Notes under the pieces: model-generated
The model's database searches: none
The model's input: only the letters and a program-made list of their open reading frames with translations
Told to the model about the DNA's origin: nothing
Program-made: the position numbers and the translations under genes
Shown: positions 37,801 to 62,167 of the stretch, piece after piece
Numbering within the stretch: the stretch's first letter is position 1
Layout: each line of letters opens with the position of its first letter
Assembly (NCBI GenBank): GCA_002633005.1
Contig: NMRA01000193.1
Span: 4,641-68,640, forward strand
Direction: 5' to 3'
DNA: 64,000 nucleotides
DNA from: Phoronis australis
Taxonomy: Eukaryota; Phoronida; Phoronidae

Positions 37801-38606
37801 ATCTAAGTTTATAAAACAGCCTTCTATGGTGAGCATTTTTACTACAAAAACTGTAGACTTTTACAATGCATATACTTTGTATATACATTGTATATTTCTT
37901 CTTGCTTTGAAAATAGAGCTCCCACTGTGAGCCTTCAGAGGCTTCCCAGTATTCACTACAATGTGTCAGTCCAAAGTTGAAAGGTTCCTATTGACAGTGG
38001 GCGTCCAAATGATACATTGGGCCTCCTTGCCAGGGTGTCCAGATTAGTGCTAGGGCGTCCAAATGGAAGTACGCTGCATAAAGGCCTGCACCTAACCCAG
38101 CATTTCCGGTTTGCAAATATTCCAACATATTCAGGGGCAAATCCAGGATTTTGAGTTGGGAGGAGGGCTAGGACACAGGACTAAACAGAATTTCGGCACA
38201 CGTGCGCACCAAGCCTAAAATGTAGGGATGCAGGAGTCTCAAATTTTGGGTTTGCGGACCTTATTAATAAAAAACACCNGACCTCAAACTGTGACACAAA
38301 TTAACATCCCCCCCAAGCCCCCCTGGATGCGTGCATATATGCTAGTCAGCAATTCGTACCTGAACTGCCAATGGTATCTGGGAGAATTTAAGGGGGGCAA
38401 TGCCCCCTACCCCCTAAATCTGCCACTGATATTCTAAGTTAATATAAATCATAAACAAAAAATAAGCACTGCACTCCAGGCAGTGGCAGTGGGACTTCAG
38501 TCTAGTTCAGATATGAGTTAATCACCTTTTTTTGCTCCGTCGTGTCCACGCGTGTTTCAACCTGCTGTCTGCTTTTCCAGTTGTGTGATCTCTTTAATTT
38601 ACCCAT
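13267..38606 (-). CDS. DHX37: DHX37 (yeast Dhr1/Ecm16), DEAH-box RNA helicase of the small-subunit processome, 26 exons
   Basis: Exons 5' to 3': 38526-38606, 36200-36379, 35743-35843, 34566-35001, 34020-34168, 33609-33701, 33308-33404, 31693-31806, 30854-30955, 30405-30488, 29235-29361, 28552-28615, 27585-27696, 26539-26631, 26100-26207, 24902-25026, 24032-24128, 21726-21870, 20967-21151, 20534-20596, 18841-18997, 17843-18033, 16708-16960, 15366-15534, 14207-14304, 13267-13364. They total 3522 nt, or 1173 residues (human about 1157). The N-terminus is basic. A run of 16 Asp (170-185) and an acidic insert in exons 12-13 are present. Helicase motifs: GETGSGKT (295-302), DEAH (392-395), SAT (428-430), QRAGRAGR (674-681). 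The HA2/ratchet and OB-fold regions follow. The family releases U3 snoRNA from pre-18S rRNA in the nucleolus, activated by UTP14. Weak donors: exon 1 (GTGATT), exon 2 (GTTGTT) and exon 4 (GTTTGT). Confidence 0.95.
15905..16035 (+). repeat. Interspersed repeat family E, degenerate copy
   Basis: It shares the GAAATCACTTCTAATCTAACT block and the following AAGAAACAAGTCAAGACAAG with the better copies at 17545-17730 and 41810-42015. It lies in a DHX37 intron. Confidence 0.4.
16052..16289 (-). mobile_element. Mariner-like MITE family, copy 2
   Basis: It has the GACAAAATGACC inner terminal block at the left and the CTTGTACTG end at the right, as in the copy at 9018-9266. The left terminus is worn. 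It lies in the intron between DHX37 exons 23 and 24. Confidence 0.55.
16425..16645 (+). repeat. Interspersed repeat family E
   Basis: The copy contains TAGAGTCTGGTCTCCA, an ACAGTCAGTTC block, a GAAATCA...CTGATTTGATAAGGAACA block and an end AAATCAAAAGTTGGC...ACTTTAAAAAG. The same order is seen at 17545-17730, 24750-24862, 41810-42015, 51475-51665 and 53280-53470, all in plus orientation. Confidence 0.5.
17545..17730 (+). repeat. Interspersed repeat family E, best-preserved copy
   Basis: The copy runs from CTTGTAGAACCTGGTCTCAA through a GTCAGTT block to AATTTGAGACCA, so GGTCTCAA and TTGAGACC can pair as a stem. It ends in GATCAAAAGTTG and CCACTTTAAAAACC. It lies in the intron between DHX37 exons 22 and 23, antisense to the gene. 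No TIR or tRNA box was recognised. Confidence 0.55.
19165..19275 (-). mobile_element. tRNA-derived SINE with terminal palindrome
   Basis: On the minus strand it begins GTCGCTGCGTGGTGTAGTGG (A-box-like), and the B box GGGTTCGACCCC follows. It ends in a perfect 22-bp palindrome (19167-19188, centre ACTAGT). The expected acceptor stem does not pair and the anticodon arm is disrupted, so a functional tRNA gene is unlikely. Confidence 0.6.
19441..19497 (-). other. DHX37: Candidate 57-nt in-frame cassette exon of DHX37
   Basis: Between exons 20 and 21 there is an open 57-nt segment with a TTCTCAG acceptor and a CAA-GTAAGA donor. Both neighbouring exon ends are phase 0, so inclusion would add 19 residues ([19 protein letters not shown]) without shifting the frame. 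The family alignment does not need it, since exon 20 (RRTWAGS) joins exon 21 (GNSFLMGD) directly. It may be a lineage-specific alternative exon or chance. Confidence 0.35.
19814..19988. mobile_element. Near-perfect palindromic MITE (about 175 bp)
   Basis: The outer arms ATAGATTATTACATG and CATGTAATAATCTAT enclose long complementary inner arms (CGTTATCCCCC / GGGGGATAACG, GTGGATTTTG / CAAAATCCAC, GAATTATC / GATAATTC) with a short loop near 19900. The whole unit would fold on itself in the DHX37 intron. There is no coding capacity. Confidence 0.75.
20403..20575 (-). repeat. DHX37: 53-bp tandem repeat of the DHX37 exon 20 3' end and its splice donor (3 copies)
   Basis: The segment carrying the last codons of exon 20 (ATACGCAGAAC...TGGGCTGGAAGT) plus its GTAAGT donor is present three times at a 53-bp period. 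The copy next to the exon body is used in the model (donor at 20528-20533). The two others lie in the intron and each keeps an intact GTAAGT. Using them would extend the exon by 53 or 106 nt and shift the frame. Confidence 0.9.
21935..23620 (+). repeat. Tandem array of related repeats with CTCF-like cores
   Basis: About 1.7 kb in the intron between DHX37 exons 17 and 18 is built of a unit of about 430-450 bp, itself made of about three related sub-units, each with a (C/G)CACTAGG(T/A/G)GGC-type core. Full matches to the CTCF consensus CCASYAGRKGGC occur at 22015 and 23282. One-mismatch sites are at 22267, 22385, 22836 and 23121, and looser ones at 22682, 22976 and 23396. All point the same way. 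Other shared blocks are ATCCTTTGAGCGGTTTGGT and TTTCATGAAAATCTG. Nothing in it is convincingly coding. Confidence 0.8.
24158..24440 (-). mobile_element. Mariner-like MITE family, copy 3
   Basis: It contains the CAGACAAAATGACC inner terminus, the CCGAATTCC block and the TTTTGTCT...CTTGTACTA end shared with the family. It is degenerate at the left end. It lies in the DHX37 intron just upstream of exon 17. Confidence 0.5.
24750..24862 (+). repeat. Interspersed repeat family E, truncated copy
   Basis: It shares CAAGCCAAATTGTAGAACCT, GGTCTCAAGC, AACTGTCAGTTC and GATCAATTTGAAACCAG with the other members. The right side stops where a short duplicate of DHX37 exon 16 begins (24856-24875). Confidence 0.55.
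25551..25808 (-). mobile_element. Mariner-like MITE family, copy 4
   Basis: The ends CAGTACATAC and CCTGTACTG are preceded by TA on the left. The internal AGAATTCTCTGTCATGATGG block and TTTTGTCTGTTTACTTGTG match the family. It lies in the intron between DHX37 exons 15 and 16. Confidence 0.65.
26800..27225 (+). repeat. Interspersed repeat family D (about 0.42 kb)
   Basis: It shows ordered similarity with 49215-49612: ATTGGGTCA(T/C)(A/G)TGAC, GGAACATTTGAAAAC, ATCTGAAAGTTTCAT, GAGATATAATGTTCC type blocks. It shows partial similarity with 42745-42960 (reverse) and 57385-57505. No TIR was recognised, so the class is unknown. Confidence 0.5.
27820..28248. mobile_element. Inverted-repeat element carrying a nested MITE
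   Basis: The left end GGGGTCTGTTGCATGAAAAG is repeated in reverse at the right (CTTTTCACAAAACATACCCC), with further inverted matches around AGACAGAAAT...GGTCTT. A related single end is at 13700-13735 (GGGGTCTGTTTCATGAAAAA). A second element at 27859-28011 interrupts the left TIR. It lies in DHX37 intron 12. Confidence 0.65.
27859..28011. mobile_element. Nested MITE with GGGC...TTGCATAAA inverted ends (153 bp)
   Basis: It starts GGGCTGAGTTGCATAAA and ends TTTATGCAACTGGGCCC, with inner inverted matches AAAAGTTATCCGTAT / ATACGGCGTATAACTTTT. It splits the left TIR of the surrounding element, so it inserted later. No clear target duplication was resolved. Confidence 0.65.
28929..29178 (+). mobile_element. 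Mariner-like MITE family, copy 5 (TA-flanked)
   Basis: The left end is CAGTACAAGACAAAAAGTA and the right end, read in reverse, is CAGAACAAGCCAAAAGTAG. TA lies directly outside both ends. The length is 250 bp. It is the best-preserved member and lies in DHX37 intron 11. Confidence 0.7.
31861..31966 (+). mobile_element. Degenerate fragment of the hairpin-tailed SINE
   Basis: The B-box region (GTGGGCTCAAATCCCA) and the following CACACTG...AGTTTGGTTTTA match the middle of the SINE at 54698-54930. Head and hairpin tail are missing. Confidence 0.45.
32160..32390 (-). mobile_element. tRNA-derived SINE with 3' hairpin, copy 2
   Basis: Read on the minus strand it runs from a GAAGCAGTGTAGCCTGGTGG head, through a worn B box, to the tail hairpin with TCTGGTACA arms (32178-32198). 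It is nearly full length compared with 54698-54930. Confidence 0.75.
32395..33235 (+). repeat. Second array of CTCF-like-core repeats
   Basis: It has the same blocks as 21935-23620 (ATGATCCTTTGAGTGGTTTG, TTTCATGAAAA, CCACTAGGGGGC). The site at 32620-32633, CCACTAGGGGGCAG, matches the full CTCF core, and 32765-32778 differs by one base. The end GACAAAGATGACAACA...TATGAATATGTGGACGCAT matches the end of the first array (GACGTATAAATATGTGGGCGCAT, about 23550-23580). It lies in the intron between DHX37 exons 7 and 8. Confidence 0.75.
34808..34856 (-). repeat. DHX37: Coding GAT microsatellite (16 Asp) in DHX37
   Basis: Sixteen uninterrupted GAT codons encode poly-Asp at residues 170-185 of DHX37. 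Pure codon identity suggests recent slippage and likely length polymorphism. An acidic stretch here is in keeping with the acidic N-terminal linker of the family. Confidence 0.95.
36718..38081. repeat. 1.36-kb nested fold-back in DHX37 intron 1
   Basis: The left arm (36718-37210) is matched in reverse by 37653-38081 over nearly its whole length. Shared blocks include GGACGCCC, CTAGCACTAATCTGGAC, ATATACAATGTATATACAAA, TAGATGTAAAAACCTTG and TTCAAAATCCTGGATAAAGG. Inside, 37225-37292 is inverted against 37430-37497, and a third hairpin (GGCCATTTTTTACACTGC / GCAGTGTAAAAATGGCC) lies at about 37325-37410. A diverged copy of the inner arm is at 39262-39370. The arms are not coding. It has the form of a fold-back transposon. 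Confidence 0.88.
38132..38428 (-). mobile_element. hAT-like MITE, long variant (297 bp)
   Basis: It starts CAGGGGCAAATCCAGG and ends CTAAATCTGCCACTG, flanked by a perfect ATATT duplication (38127-38131, 38429-38433). Compared with the 154-167-bp copies it carries about 130 bp of extra internal sequence, with an unresolved base at 38279. Confidence 0.8.
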
Positions 38607-38923
38607 CCTTCGAAATATCGAATAAGGCGATCAAATCAGATAACCAAGCTCAATTATTCTTGCCAGCTCACTGGCACTGCGTTTTTCCCTAACATGTGCA
38701 GGTGCCCTGGAACTCACTTCCGTCTGTGAGTAAAGTTCCGCAAAGAACTGGGTCAAAATAACTATTCAAAATTATGGAAAATATTTTCTAATTAAGTCCC
38801 ACAATAGTTATTATAAAAGTAAAAATTTCTAAATTTGACTTAAAACATGTATAAAACCTGGAAATATGCAAAATAAGCATAAATATTTAACTAGGTCATA
38901 TTCATGCGCTTTCTATTTACAAA
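38607..38923. promoter_or_regulatory. Bidirectional promoter of DHX37 and VPS53
   Basis: The two start codons are 317 bp apart and face away from each other, so both transcription starts must lie here or inside short 5' UTRs. The VPS53 start context, AAAATGGCTGCG, resembles the YY1 element AANATGGCNGC often found over start codons of housekeeping genes. No TATA box can be assigned with confidence. Function is inferred from layout. Confidence 0.65.
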
Positions 38924-55204
<16,281 letters not shown>

Positions 55205-56400
55205 TGTTGCTGCCAGTGGCAGGCATGCTTATGATGTCTTAAGTTATGAAACAAATTTCAAGACCTTGAAAATTTTTAAGGTTGTAATCATTATTTTAAA
55301 TATCGTAATGGTTTCTTTTTAAAGGAGAATGCCACCCGATTTAATTAGTCTTTTTTGCCGTTTTAATCGGCCTATATCCACATCGCCTCGCATACGGTCG
55401 ACCTTACCTTGCCAAGAGGTGTCACGTTAACCTGTGAGGACGGTGAGAAACTACGCTAGCGACGTCAGTGGTTCATATGCAGAGTGAATGCCGCTATGCT
55501 GCGGTGCATCGTTCCTGCTTGTCCGAACTAAGCAGCTGCGAGGAAAGCGGGTATATTGAGTTGGGGGGGAGGGCAGGGCAGAGTATTACCAGGATTTTGC
55601 CCATCAGGCATTTACACCCCGAACTGCCAAATGGAATCTGGAAGAATTTTAGGGGGGGGCCATGGCCCCCTTGGCCCCCCTCTAAATCCGCCAGTGACAC
55701 CAGCGTGGGCAACAATAGACTTAATCATACAGCCATTTTAATGAACAATGCGTTACAACTTTTTTGTATCAAAAGAAGCAGACAATATTTCACAGTGTTG
55801 ACTTTTTGTCTTGGATTTTCCTGTTGCCTAATTTAATGAACTGCTGGAGGAATACTTGGATGATTAGCTGGACGTGGCCATGCTTGCAGTCGGAGAGCCT
55901 TACATAGGAAAAAATGGCGATCAAACAGTTTTATGGTTTTTATTTTCTCTAAAAAATTGATTTGGTTACAAGGAACGTCTTTGATAGGTCTCAGAAGGTT
56001 AGTTGTAACGAGGTTCAACTGTACTGCTGACTCTTGTCTGCTGACTTCATACATTTTCAGATGTTTTTATTAAGAATCTGTTGCTCAGTCAGTTTCTAGG
56101 CACTTTTTATTTAATATTTTATTGTTAGAATGTTTGACTGGAAATGAGAGTTATGGAAGATTTCAGGAGTATTGTTGGGATTATTGTGTGTCAGGAAACA
56201 GGTGGTCTTAACTTTTTTGCCAAATCAAAAATTTTTGGTACTTTTCCATATTGGATACCACAATTAAGTCGTAGAGTTTTTTCACGCATACATACTGGTA
56301 TACAAATCAAACCTGTAAAATCACCATCCTGAAAATCACAAAAATATTATGGAGGTACCCAGTCCAGTGTGGATGGGGATTCATTAGTAGAGATTTAAAT
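55205..56400 (+). other. VPS53: VPS53 3' flank
   Basis: This presumably contains the VPS53 3' UTR. I saw no canonical AATAAA in it, so the end of the transcript is undetermined. It includes a truncated hAT-like MITE at 55556-55696 and no supported gene. Confidence 0.4.
55556..55696 (-). mobile_element. hAT-like MITE, 5'-truncated copy
   Basis: In reverse orientation it carries the GAACTGCCAAATGGAATCTG block, the GGGGGGCCATGGCCCCC run and the terminus TCTAAATCCGCCAGTG. The opposite terminus (CAGGGGCGGATCC) is missing. Confidence 0.7.
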
Positions 56401-56402
56401 TG

Positions 56403-56470
56403 GTGGATGCCAAAGTAAATCCAACAAAATGGCCTCGAATTCTGTCATGATGACTGAGCGCAAGCGGAAT
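56403..56470 (-). mobile_element. Fragment of the mariner-like MITE family
   Basis: CCAACAAAATGGCCTCGAAT and TCTGTCATGATGACTGAGCG match one end of the family. The rest is lost. Confidence 0.4.
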
Positions 56471-56607
56471 TGCGTCGTAACGTCTGAGCATTTTTTTCAA
56501 CATTTTATTATATTCCACTTGCCCAAATAACACAAAGTATACATAGATGGTTTACAAAATGTTGATAACCTGAACATCTCTCACTGAGTGTTACCGGAAT
56601 TCCTCAC

Positions 56608-56829
56608 CTGGAATGACTTGATACAGGCAGTCAGACTTTCCTCCAATTGACTTTGTCCCCGTTCACTTATAAGATGCAGAAAACCAGGAACCAACTTTAC
56701 TAACAGCATTAGAGAGACTCCCAGCAGTCTAAAAGGCAGTGGCATAGCGAGGAGTATCGCCTCTTGGGGTGTAAAATAGTGGTGTCGCACTCGTGCCAGT
56801 CGCTGGGGAAGTTGCGACAGTATTTGCAC
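56608..56829 (-). CDS. Orphan exon-like ORF of unknown protein (74 codons)
   Basis: An open segment of exactly 74 codons on the minus strand is bounded by a CTAG acceptor and a CAG-GTGAGG donor, both in phase 0. The translation (starting VQILSQLPQRLARVRHHYFT) looks like a helical repeat protein with Leu-rich amphipathic stretches (AMPLPFRLLGVSLMLLVKLV). I do not recognise the family. No partner exons were found on either side within reach, so it may be one exon of a gene with long introns, a stranded gene fragment, or chance. Confidence 0.35.
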
Positions 56830-59800
56830 CTAGGCAAGTCAGTGAGAAGGTTACATAGTATTATGATGAGACCACAGAATTAGTCTGTCTCTCTTGTTTA
56901 TCTGAAATGTGTATCATGGTCATAATTGAAACTATAGTAACTACTGCTGAAATGATGTTGTTAGGGCTCTCCCTGTTAAGATCTCAGCATTTCGTCATGG
57001 CGTGTTCTATGGATATGTGCAATCAATGTGTAAATACATATTAAAAATATTTATTGGTTTCTTATTTTGATTTTTTTTACAAATACTACCCTGTCACTTC
57101 TTACCCCTTTAAATGCCACTGTTATTTTCTATTGATGGTTTAATTAATTGAAATATTTTTCTTGGCAGCCTCATTTATCTGTACACATATAAATCCTTGG
57201 AACTGAGAGGAATGCATTTTTCAGAAAAGAGAAGAAACGTTTTGTTCTGGGTTGTAGCTTTGGTCATGCCCTCAGCCAATGGCATTGCGGAGAGTTTCTG
57301 TTATGTCAATTTTTGTTACTTCGTTTTCAGTTCTGTGTTCCCTAAGGCTAGTTTCTTGCGAAGTTGCCATGATCACGCAAGTCTGCGAGATATCAACGGC
57401 ATTTTTTGGAGAACAGTACATAAAATACTATCTGAAAGTTTCATTTGAACCCAATCAACCATTTCAGAGATTTGTAACGAAGGTAGCCAAGTTTGTCCAT
57501 TCTTAGGGTACTGTAATATTATTAACAAATCGTTTCAGAATCTTATGATCGTATTTTACGCGAATTGGTTGTAAATCGGATTTGCTTACAAAGCACCTTA
57601 GTTCTTGTACCATTTAGCAACACAACGCGTGGATATTCAGTGTCCATTCGGCTGCTCAAAATACTTCGGATCGAGACCTGTGCAGTGACTATACAATATA
57701 TCGGGATTATTCTACGGCGCAATTGCTTCTTCGGGTGCATCTAACCTTCAACTTTTTGAAAAGGTTGTTGTCGAGAGAAAATTATCAACTCGGTTAGTTC
57801 TGGAAAGTACTTTCGGGGACTCATCAGACGACGTTCTGGTAATAAAATTGAAGTTTGGAATGTCCTGTTTCCTCGACAAACAATAGATTACACTGGCGTG
57901 CACTATCATACAAGGAGTCGCTGCTGGCCGAGAAGACTATCCCGTTTAGGCGACTTTTTAATTTTTTCAGCAATATCCCAGACGAACTGAAGGAGACTCA
58001 TTCAGTGAACTTTGATTAGATCACAGAATCGATTTCATTTTCTTGGAATTGCTTTGTATTAGAGGTTTTTCTTTAGCGATGGAATTCGTCGAATTGTTGC
58101 AACAGAAATACCAACAAAATGTATCTTGTGGGAGTCTTTTTCAGCATTCAACACAACACTATTTATTACCGAATGATTCCGTCATTTTCGACTATGAGAA
58201 ATTCTTGTTGGCTATCTCACAAGTGGTTGTTTGTGGTATGAAGAGTCGCACTTTGTTAAAGGGGAGTTTCCCCGCTGCTTTAGTGTCAATATTGAAATGT
58301 TATCCGGAGCGCTTTGGGGTTTGAAAACTTTACCACACTCGTCCGATCCTGAACTGTTGCCATTTGAGACGGTAACTCAAAGTCACACGCAATGCGTACA
58401 CTCGCCATTTTCAAATGCGCTATCAAGAGTTGGATATACCCAATGAGCTTTGAAGCATTTTTTGAGTGGCTAATGGTTTTGTTGTTCTTTCTGATAAGTA
58501 CGGAAATAAGAGGCCTAACACGGTTAGAAAATTTTTGAATAGAAGGCTCAATTCGATTTTCGTTTTTTTAGCCAACTCACCAGGCAAAATGAAGTTTTAA
58601 AATTACTAAAGTTTGCAGGTGACGGCTAATTCCATGTTTTCAGGCAGCATAAACAAATGCAGTATTGAATAATGTTGTAGTCCCCGGGGGGTGGGTGAGT
58701 CGTCAATGTGTTCAAGGTAATGTAGATAGTGGGACGTGATGTTGCGATTGCTGTCATATTTGGATCTCTTTTTACTCTTTTGATATTACTTTGTGGCATC
58801 CGTTGAAAATGGAATTGGAGGTCACTATCGGTATAGAATAATTCTCTGCACGATATGAATACTAACGTAATTTTAAAAAGTCACTCACAGGTGGACAGAC
58901 TATAATTTGGGTAAACTCTTACAGTAGATCAGTTTAACTGTGGGGCGCAATATTCTAACTCTATTTATAATCATGGGTCGCATTCTTATTATATGTAATT
59001 ATCGCTCTAAACTTGCTTGAAGCCCAGCTACACGCCCTGAGTAATTTTTTTTGCAGCTGCTTTATTGTTTCCTACTTTTTCTTACATTTTCTTGGTTTTT
59101 ATCTTTTTTTCTTAACTGCTTGTCATGTTTTTACTTACTTTTTATGAAAAGTTGTTGGGAGGTATGGGAATTTGGAATTCCAGCAAATTTGTCCCAATGC
59201 AATTTCTCCCTTGTAAACATGTGCCTGAAAAAATATCGGGGTCATTTTAATTTTCACATGGGAGTGCTATCTGGCGATATGATTTACAGTTTACATTAGC
59301 GGCGTATTTTCACTTTTTACAGACACAATCCTGTAAGTTTATCCAGTATAATTCTAAAGGTTGCTGGTCATGTGTCCTATTGCTTTCTGGAATACCACAA
59401 GCAATTATCAAACTTCTCATTTTTGACATTCCGGGCTGTTCTTTTAATTCGCTTGGATTTCTTGTACTTCTCGATCGATTTGAGGTTCAATGACCCTCGC
59501 CGTCAATTAACGAGTAAGGACGGAACGGCAGTGTTTGGATTACATCGTAATTTAATGTGATATTCCATGTACTGGCAATTTTGACACAATTAAAACTTAT
59601 CTGTAGTATATTTGGCCTCGACAAATCGTATTTGCGTTGTAACATTGTATCTGTGTCAAATACCATGGCCTTCTGACAAACATCCCACTTGTAAATTTTC
59701 ATGTTCGTCGATATTAGAGGATGGACAATGCCAGTGGTGTGGACATGAAAAAATGTTACTCCATCAGCGGAGATAAAGTACTGCAACCTTTAATGCATGG

Positions 59801-60850
59801 CTTTCAGTTTAACGATGTCTTCTCTAATCTTGAATTTTAGGTGAGAAACTGACCCTGATGAAATAGGAGGAATGGAGTTTTTGTTACTACTGGTCTGTGT
59901 CGTCGTGATCCGGCTAAAGGGAGTTTTCTTGACTATCAACGGTTTTGAACCTGGGCCGAATGTGTGGTATTTTTATAAGTCCCATGTACTGATGCACCAT
60001 TTAGGGAGTCGAATGCAAACTGAAATAAAACAACTGTAGTATCCTATCGCAAAAACTGTCGTTTAAACTTCGGTTTGTTCCCTTGAACAACCGTGCGAAA
60101 GGTTGGGTGTTAACTTCGCTTCTCAGGTCGATCTGTCAATAGTTCATTCCTTAGTAAATTTGTTTTATTCTATCATATAAGGTCCGCTTACTGATTTGAG
60201 GAGCAGACCATATGGGGAAATCATGTCAACAAATAAATAAGACGCTGAATGGGCTTTCAACAGCTTTAATTAACAGCATCTGACCTGTCCGTCTGCGTCG
60301 GCCTAATTATTTTTCCATTTTTCTATGCGTTGGTTGTTGTTTGTGTTGGTATTATGTTATAACGTAAATTGACTGGTTGTTTTAAACCTCCTTGGCTGTG
60401 ATGCATGCTTGCATTGAGGTCAAGCCAAAGTCGCTGATATTCAAACACTTGCCTGTGCAATCGAATTATTTGCGGCGCAAATAGCAATGAACTCTTTAGT
60501 TACGTCCAACGGTGTGATCAATAAGTTTAAATTATATTGTTTGGTGTAATCTTGTAGAATATGAAACATTCATCTCGCTACATTTGAAGTGTTCTGGTGC
60601 TGAAGACAAAAACAAAATGTTTTCATTAAAACAGTCTTGCGCTTTAGTGCACATGGCAGGTGAAGCTAACCATCATGATTGTCACTCAAGCATTTACTCG
60701 TATGACATCTGGCGGTCAATTCCACGCATTGTTTATCATTCTTTACAATCTCGGGTCAATATGCCATTATATACTTCCGGGGGTCACGCAGATAAAATAC
60801 AGTGATAAGACGCGGTCTGTTAACACACTCTAATCTTACCATTTACTGTA
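56830..60850. other. Long stretch without a recognisable gene, upstream of ZFPM
   Basis: No frame here resembles a known protein. A family D repeat fragment lies at 57385-57505 (CTATCTGAAAGTTTCATTTG). The rest is low in obvious repeats compared with the introns to the left, and could hold upstream control sequence for the ZFPM-type gene, but no specific site is claimed. Confidence 0.45.
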
Positions 60851-60871
60851 CTGTGTCAGTGTGCGAAACAG

Positions 60872-60937
60872 ATGAGCAGTGAACAGCGCTTCAAGTACGA
60901 TGTCCAGAAGAAAACAGTCGAATCCGAAACCCATTAA
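60872..60937 (+). other. uORF overlapping the ZFPM start codon
   Basis: An ATG 28 nt before the ZFPM start opens a 21-codon frame (MSSEQRFKYDVQKKTVESETH) that runs across the real start in another frame and stops 2 nt before the exon end. If the leader includes it, it would lower initiation at the ZFPM start. Confidence 0.45.
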
Positions 60938-60939
60938 AC
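60900..60939 (+). CDS. ZFPM: First coding exon of a FOG/ZFPM-type zinc-finger cofactor (partial)
   Basis: The exon encodes MSRRKQSNPKPIK plus the first base of the next codon, then a consensus donor (C-GTAAGT). MSRRKQ(S/A)xP is the N-terminal NuRD-binding peptide of FOG/ZFPM, SALL and BCL11 proteins, where it contacts RBBP4/7. The residues SNP-x-x-IK(R), and a splice that would complete an Arg codon (C plus GN), fit FOG/ZFPM better than SALL (AKPQ) or BCL11 (GKPQ). FOG proteins bind the N-finger of GATA factors and repress or activate their targets in the nucleus. No zinc-finger exon lies in the remaining 3 kb, so the gene continues past the right edge behind a long first intron. Confidence 0.8.
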
Positions 60940-62039
60940 GTAAGTATAACGAAACTTGTAAACTTGACCATTGAAGCGCTGCAACTGATCGAAGCATCAA
61001 TGATCAACAGTGATGGGTACACGTCTCTTGGACGCAATCGTATATTTATAGACGGTAGATATTTATGACGGATGCCAGCTTTTTATCGCATGTTTACCAA
61101 TCATTCTACGTATTGGACTTGTCACACATAGCACGTATTCCTTAAGTAAAGTTAAAACTGGTAAAGCCTACTGATTCTAACTAGGCCTACTAGTTGACAA
61201 TCCGATTTCCAGTAGCATCGTCTATTGGCAAGCGTCTCGTTTTAAGATGTGCATTCAATAAGTCTACCTAAACAATAGAAGTTATTGAAGTATTTGAGCC
61301 CGAGGCCTTATTAGAAGCATCTTGCCAATGTGTTTATTGCAAACTGGAAGGTTAATCGTCTGATTTCCACTATATTGCATTTTATTGTAGTTACTCGGCT
61401 ACACATTGGACTTAGGGCATAGAGGTGTGGTTATTTTTTGGAATTTCGCTCTGCACTCCACGTACACGCGCTATTTATTACAAATCCAGAACGTCACATT
61501 GGTCATAAATAGCTCGATACGATTTTGTGTTCTAAGTTACGACACACTTGTGTGTTCTAAGTTACAACACCCTATTTCCAATAGACAAGTGACTATTTTC
61601 GGTGTTTTCGTTTTTTAAATGTTACAACTCTACGTGATTTTTTTAAACACAGCATGAACCCCAAGCCTATAAGCCTACCCTAAAATAACTTAGAAATGGT
61701 TTAAGGTGGTAAAAAATAGGACTACGGTCTCGTATTTAAAATGTGTTAATTGTGTGCGGTGTCACGAATATGTAAAATTTGACCTTCGCGACGAAATAGT
61801 CACCGAGCGTGACCGCGTCATCAGTCATTTTCAGTGTGGCTTTGACACAGTGTTTTTATACTTTCATAGAACGATAGACAAGCATCACGTTTATTCGAGG
61901 AACCGTGCTTTACGACAGTGACTTGCAGAATTGTTATTTATCTATCGTCGTCGAACGTAGACGATTCATTCTCATTTCATACCTGGGCGACTGACGTTTA
62001 AGTATTTTCCTACTCCGTGTGTTCGATCTTCGATTTCGA

Positions 62040-62167
62040 TGATTTTAACTTTGGCGTACAAGAAACACGCAATTGACGCTACCTCCGATCGCAGTTGTAA
62101 TTCGACAGAACTAACAGTTGTGCTAATTTGCATGGAAGTTGAAGCATTTTGATCAGCGTATCCGCAG
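62040..62167 (+). other. Possible alternative non-coding exon or promoter patch
   Basis: An ideal donor (CCGCAG-GTAAGA) at 62168 ends a stretch that follows about 350 bp with raised CpG content. No long frame is open. It could be an alternative first exon for the ZFPM-type gene. The left boundary is arbitrary. Confidence 0.25.
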
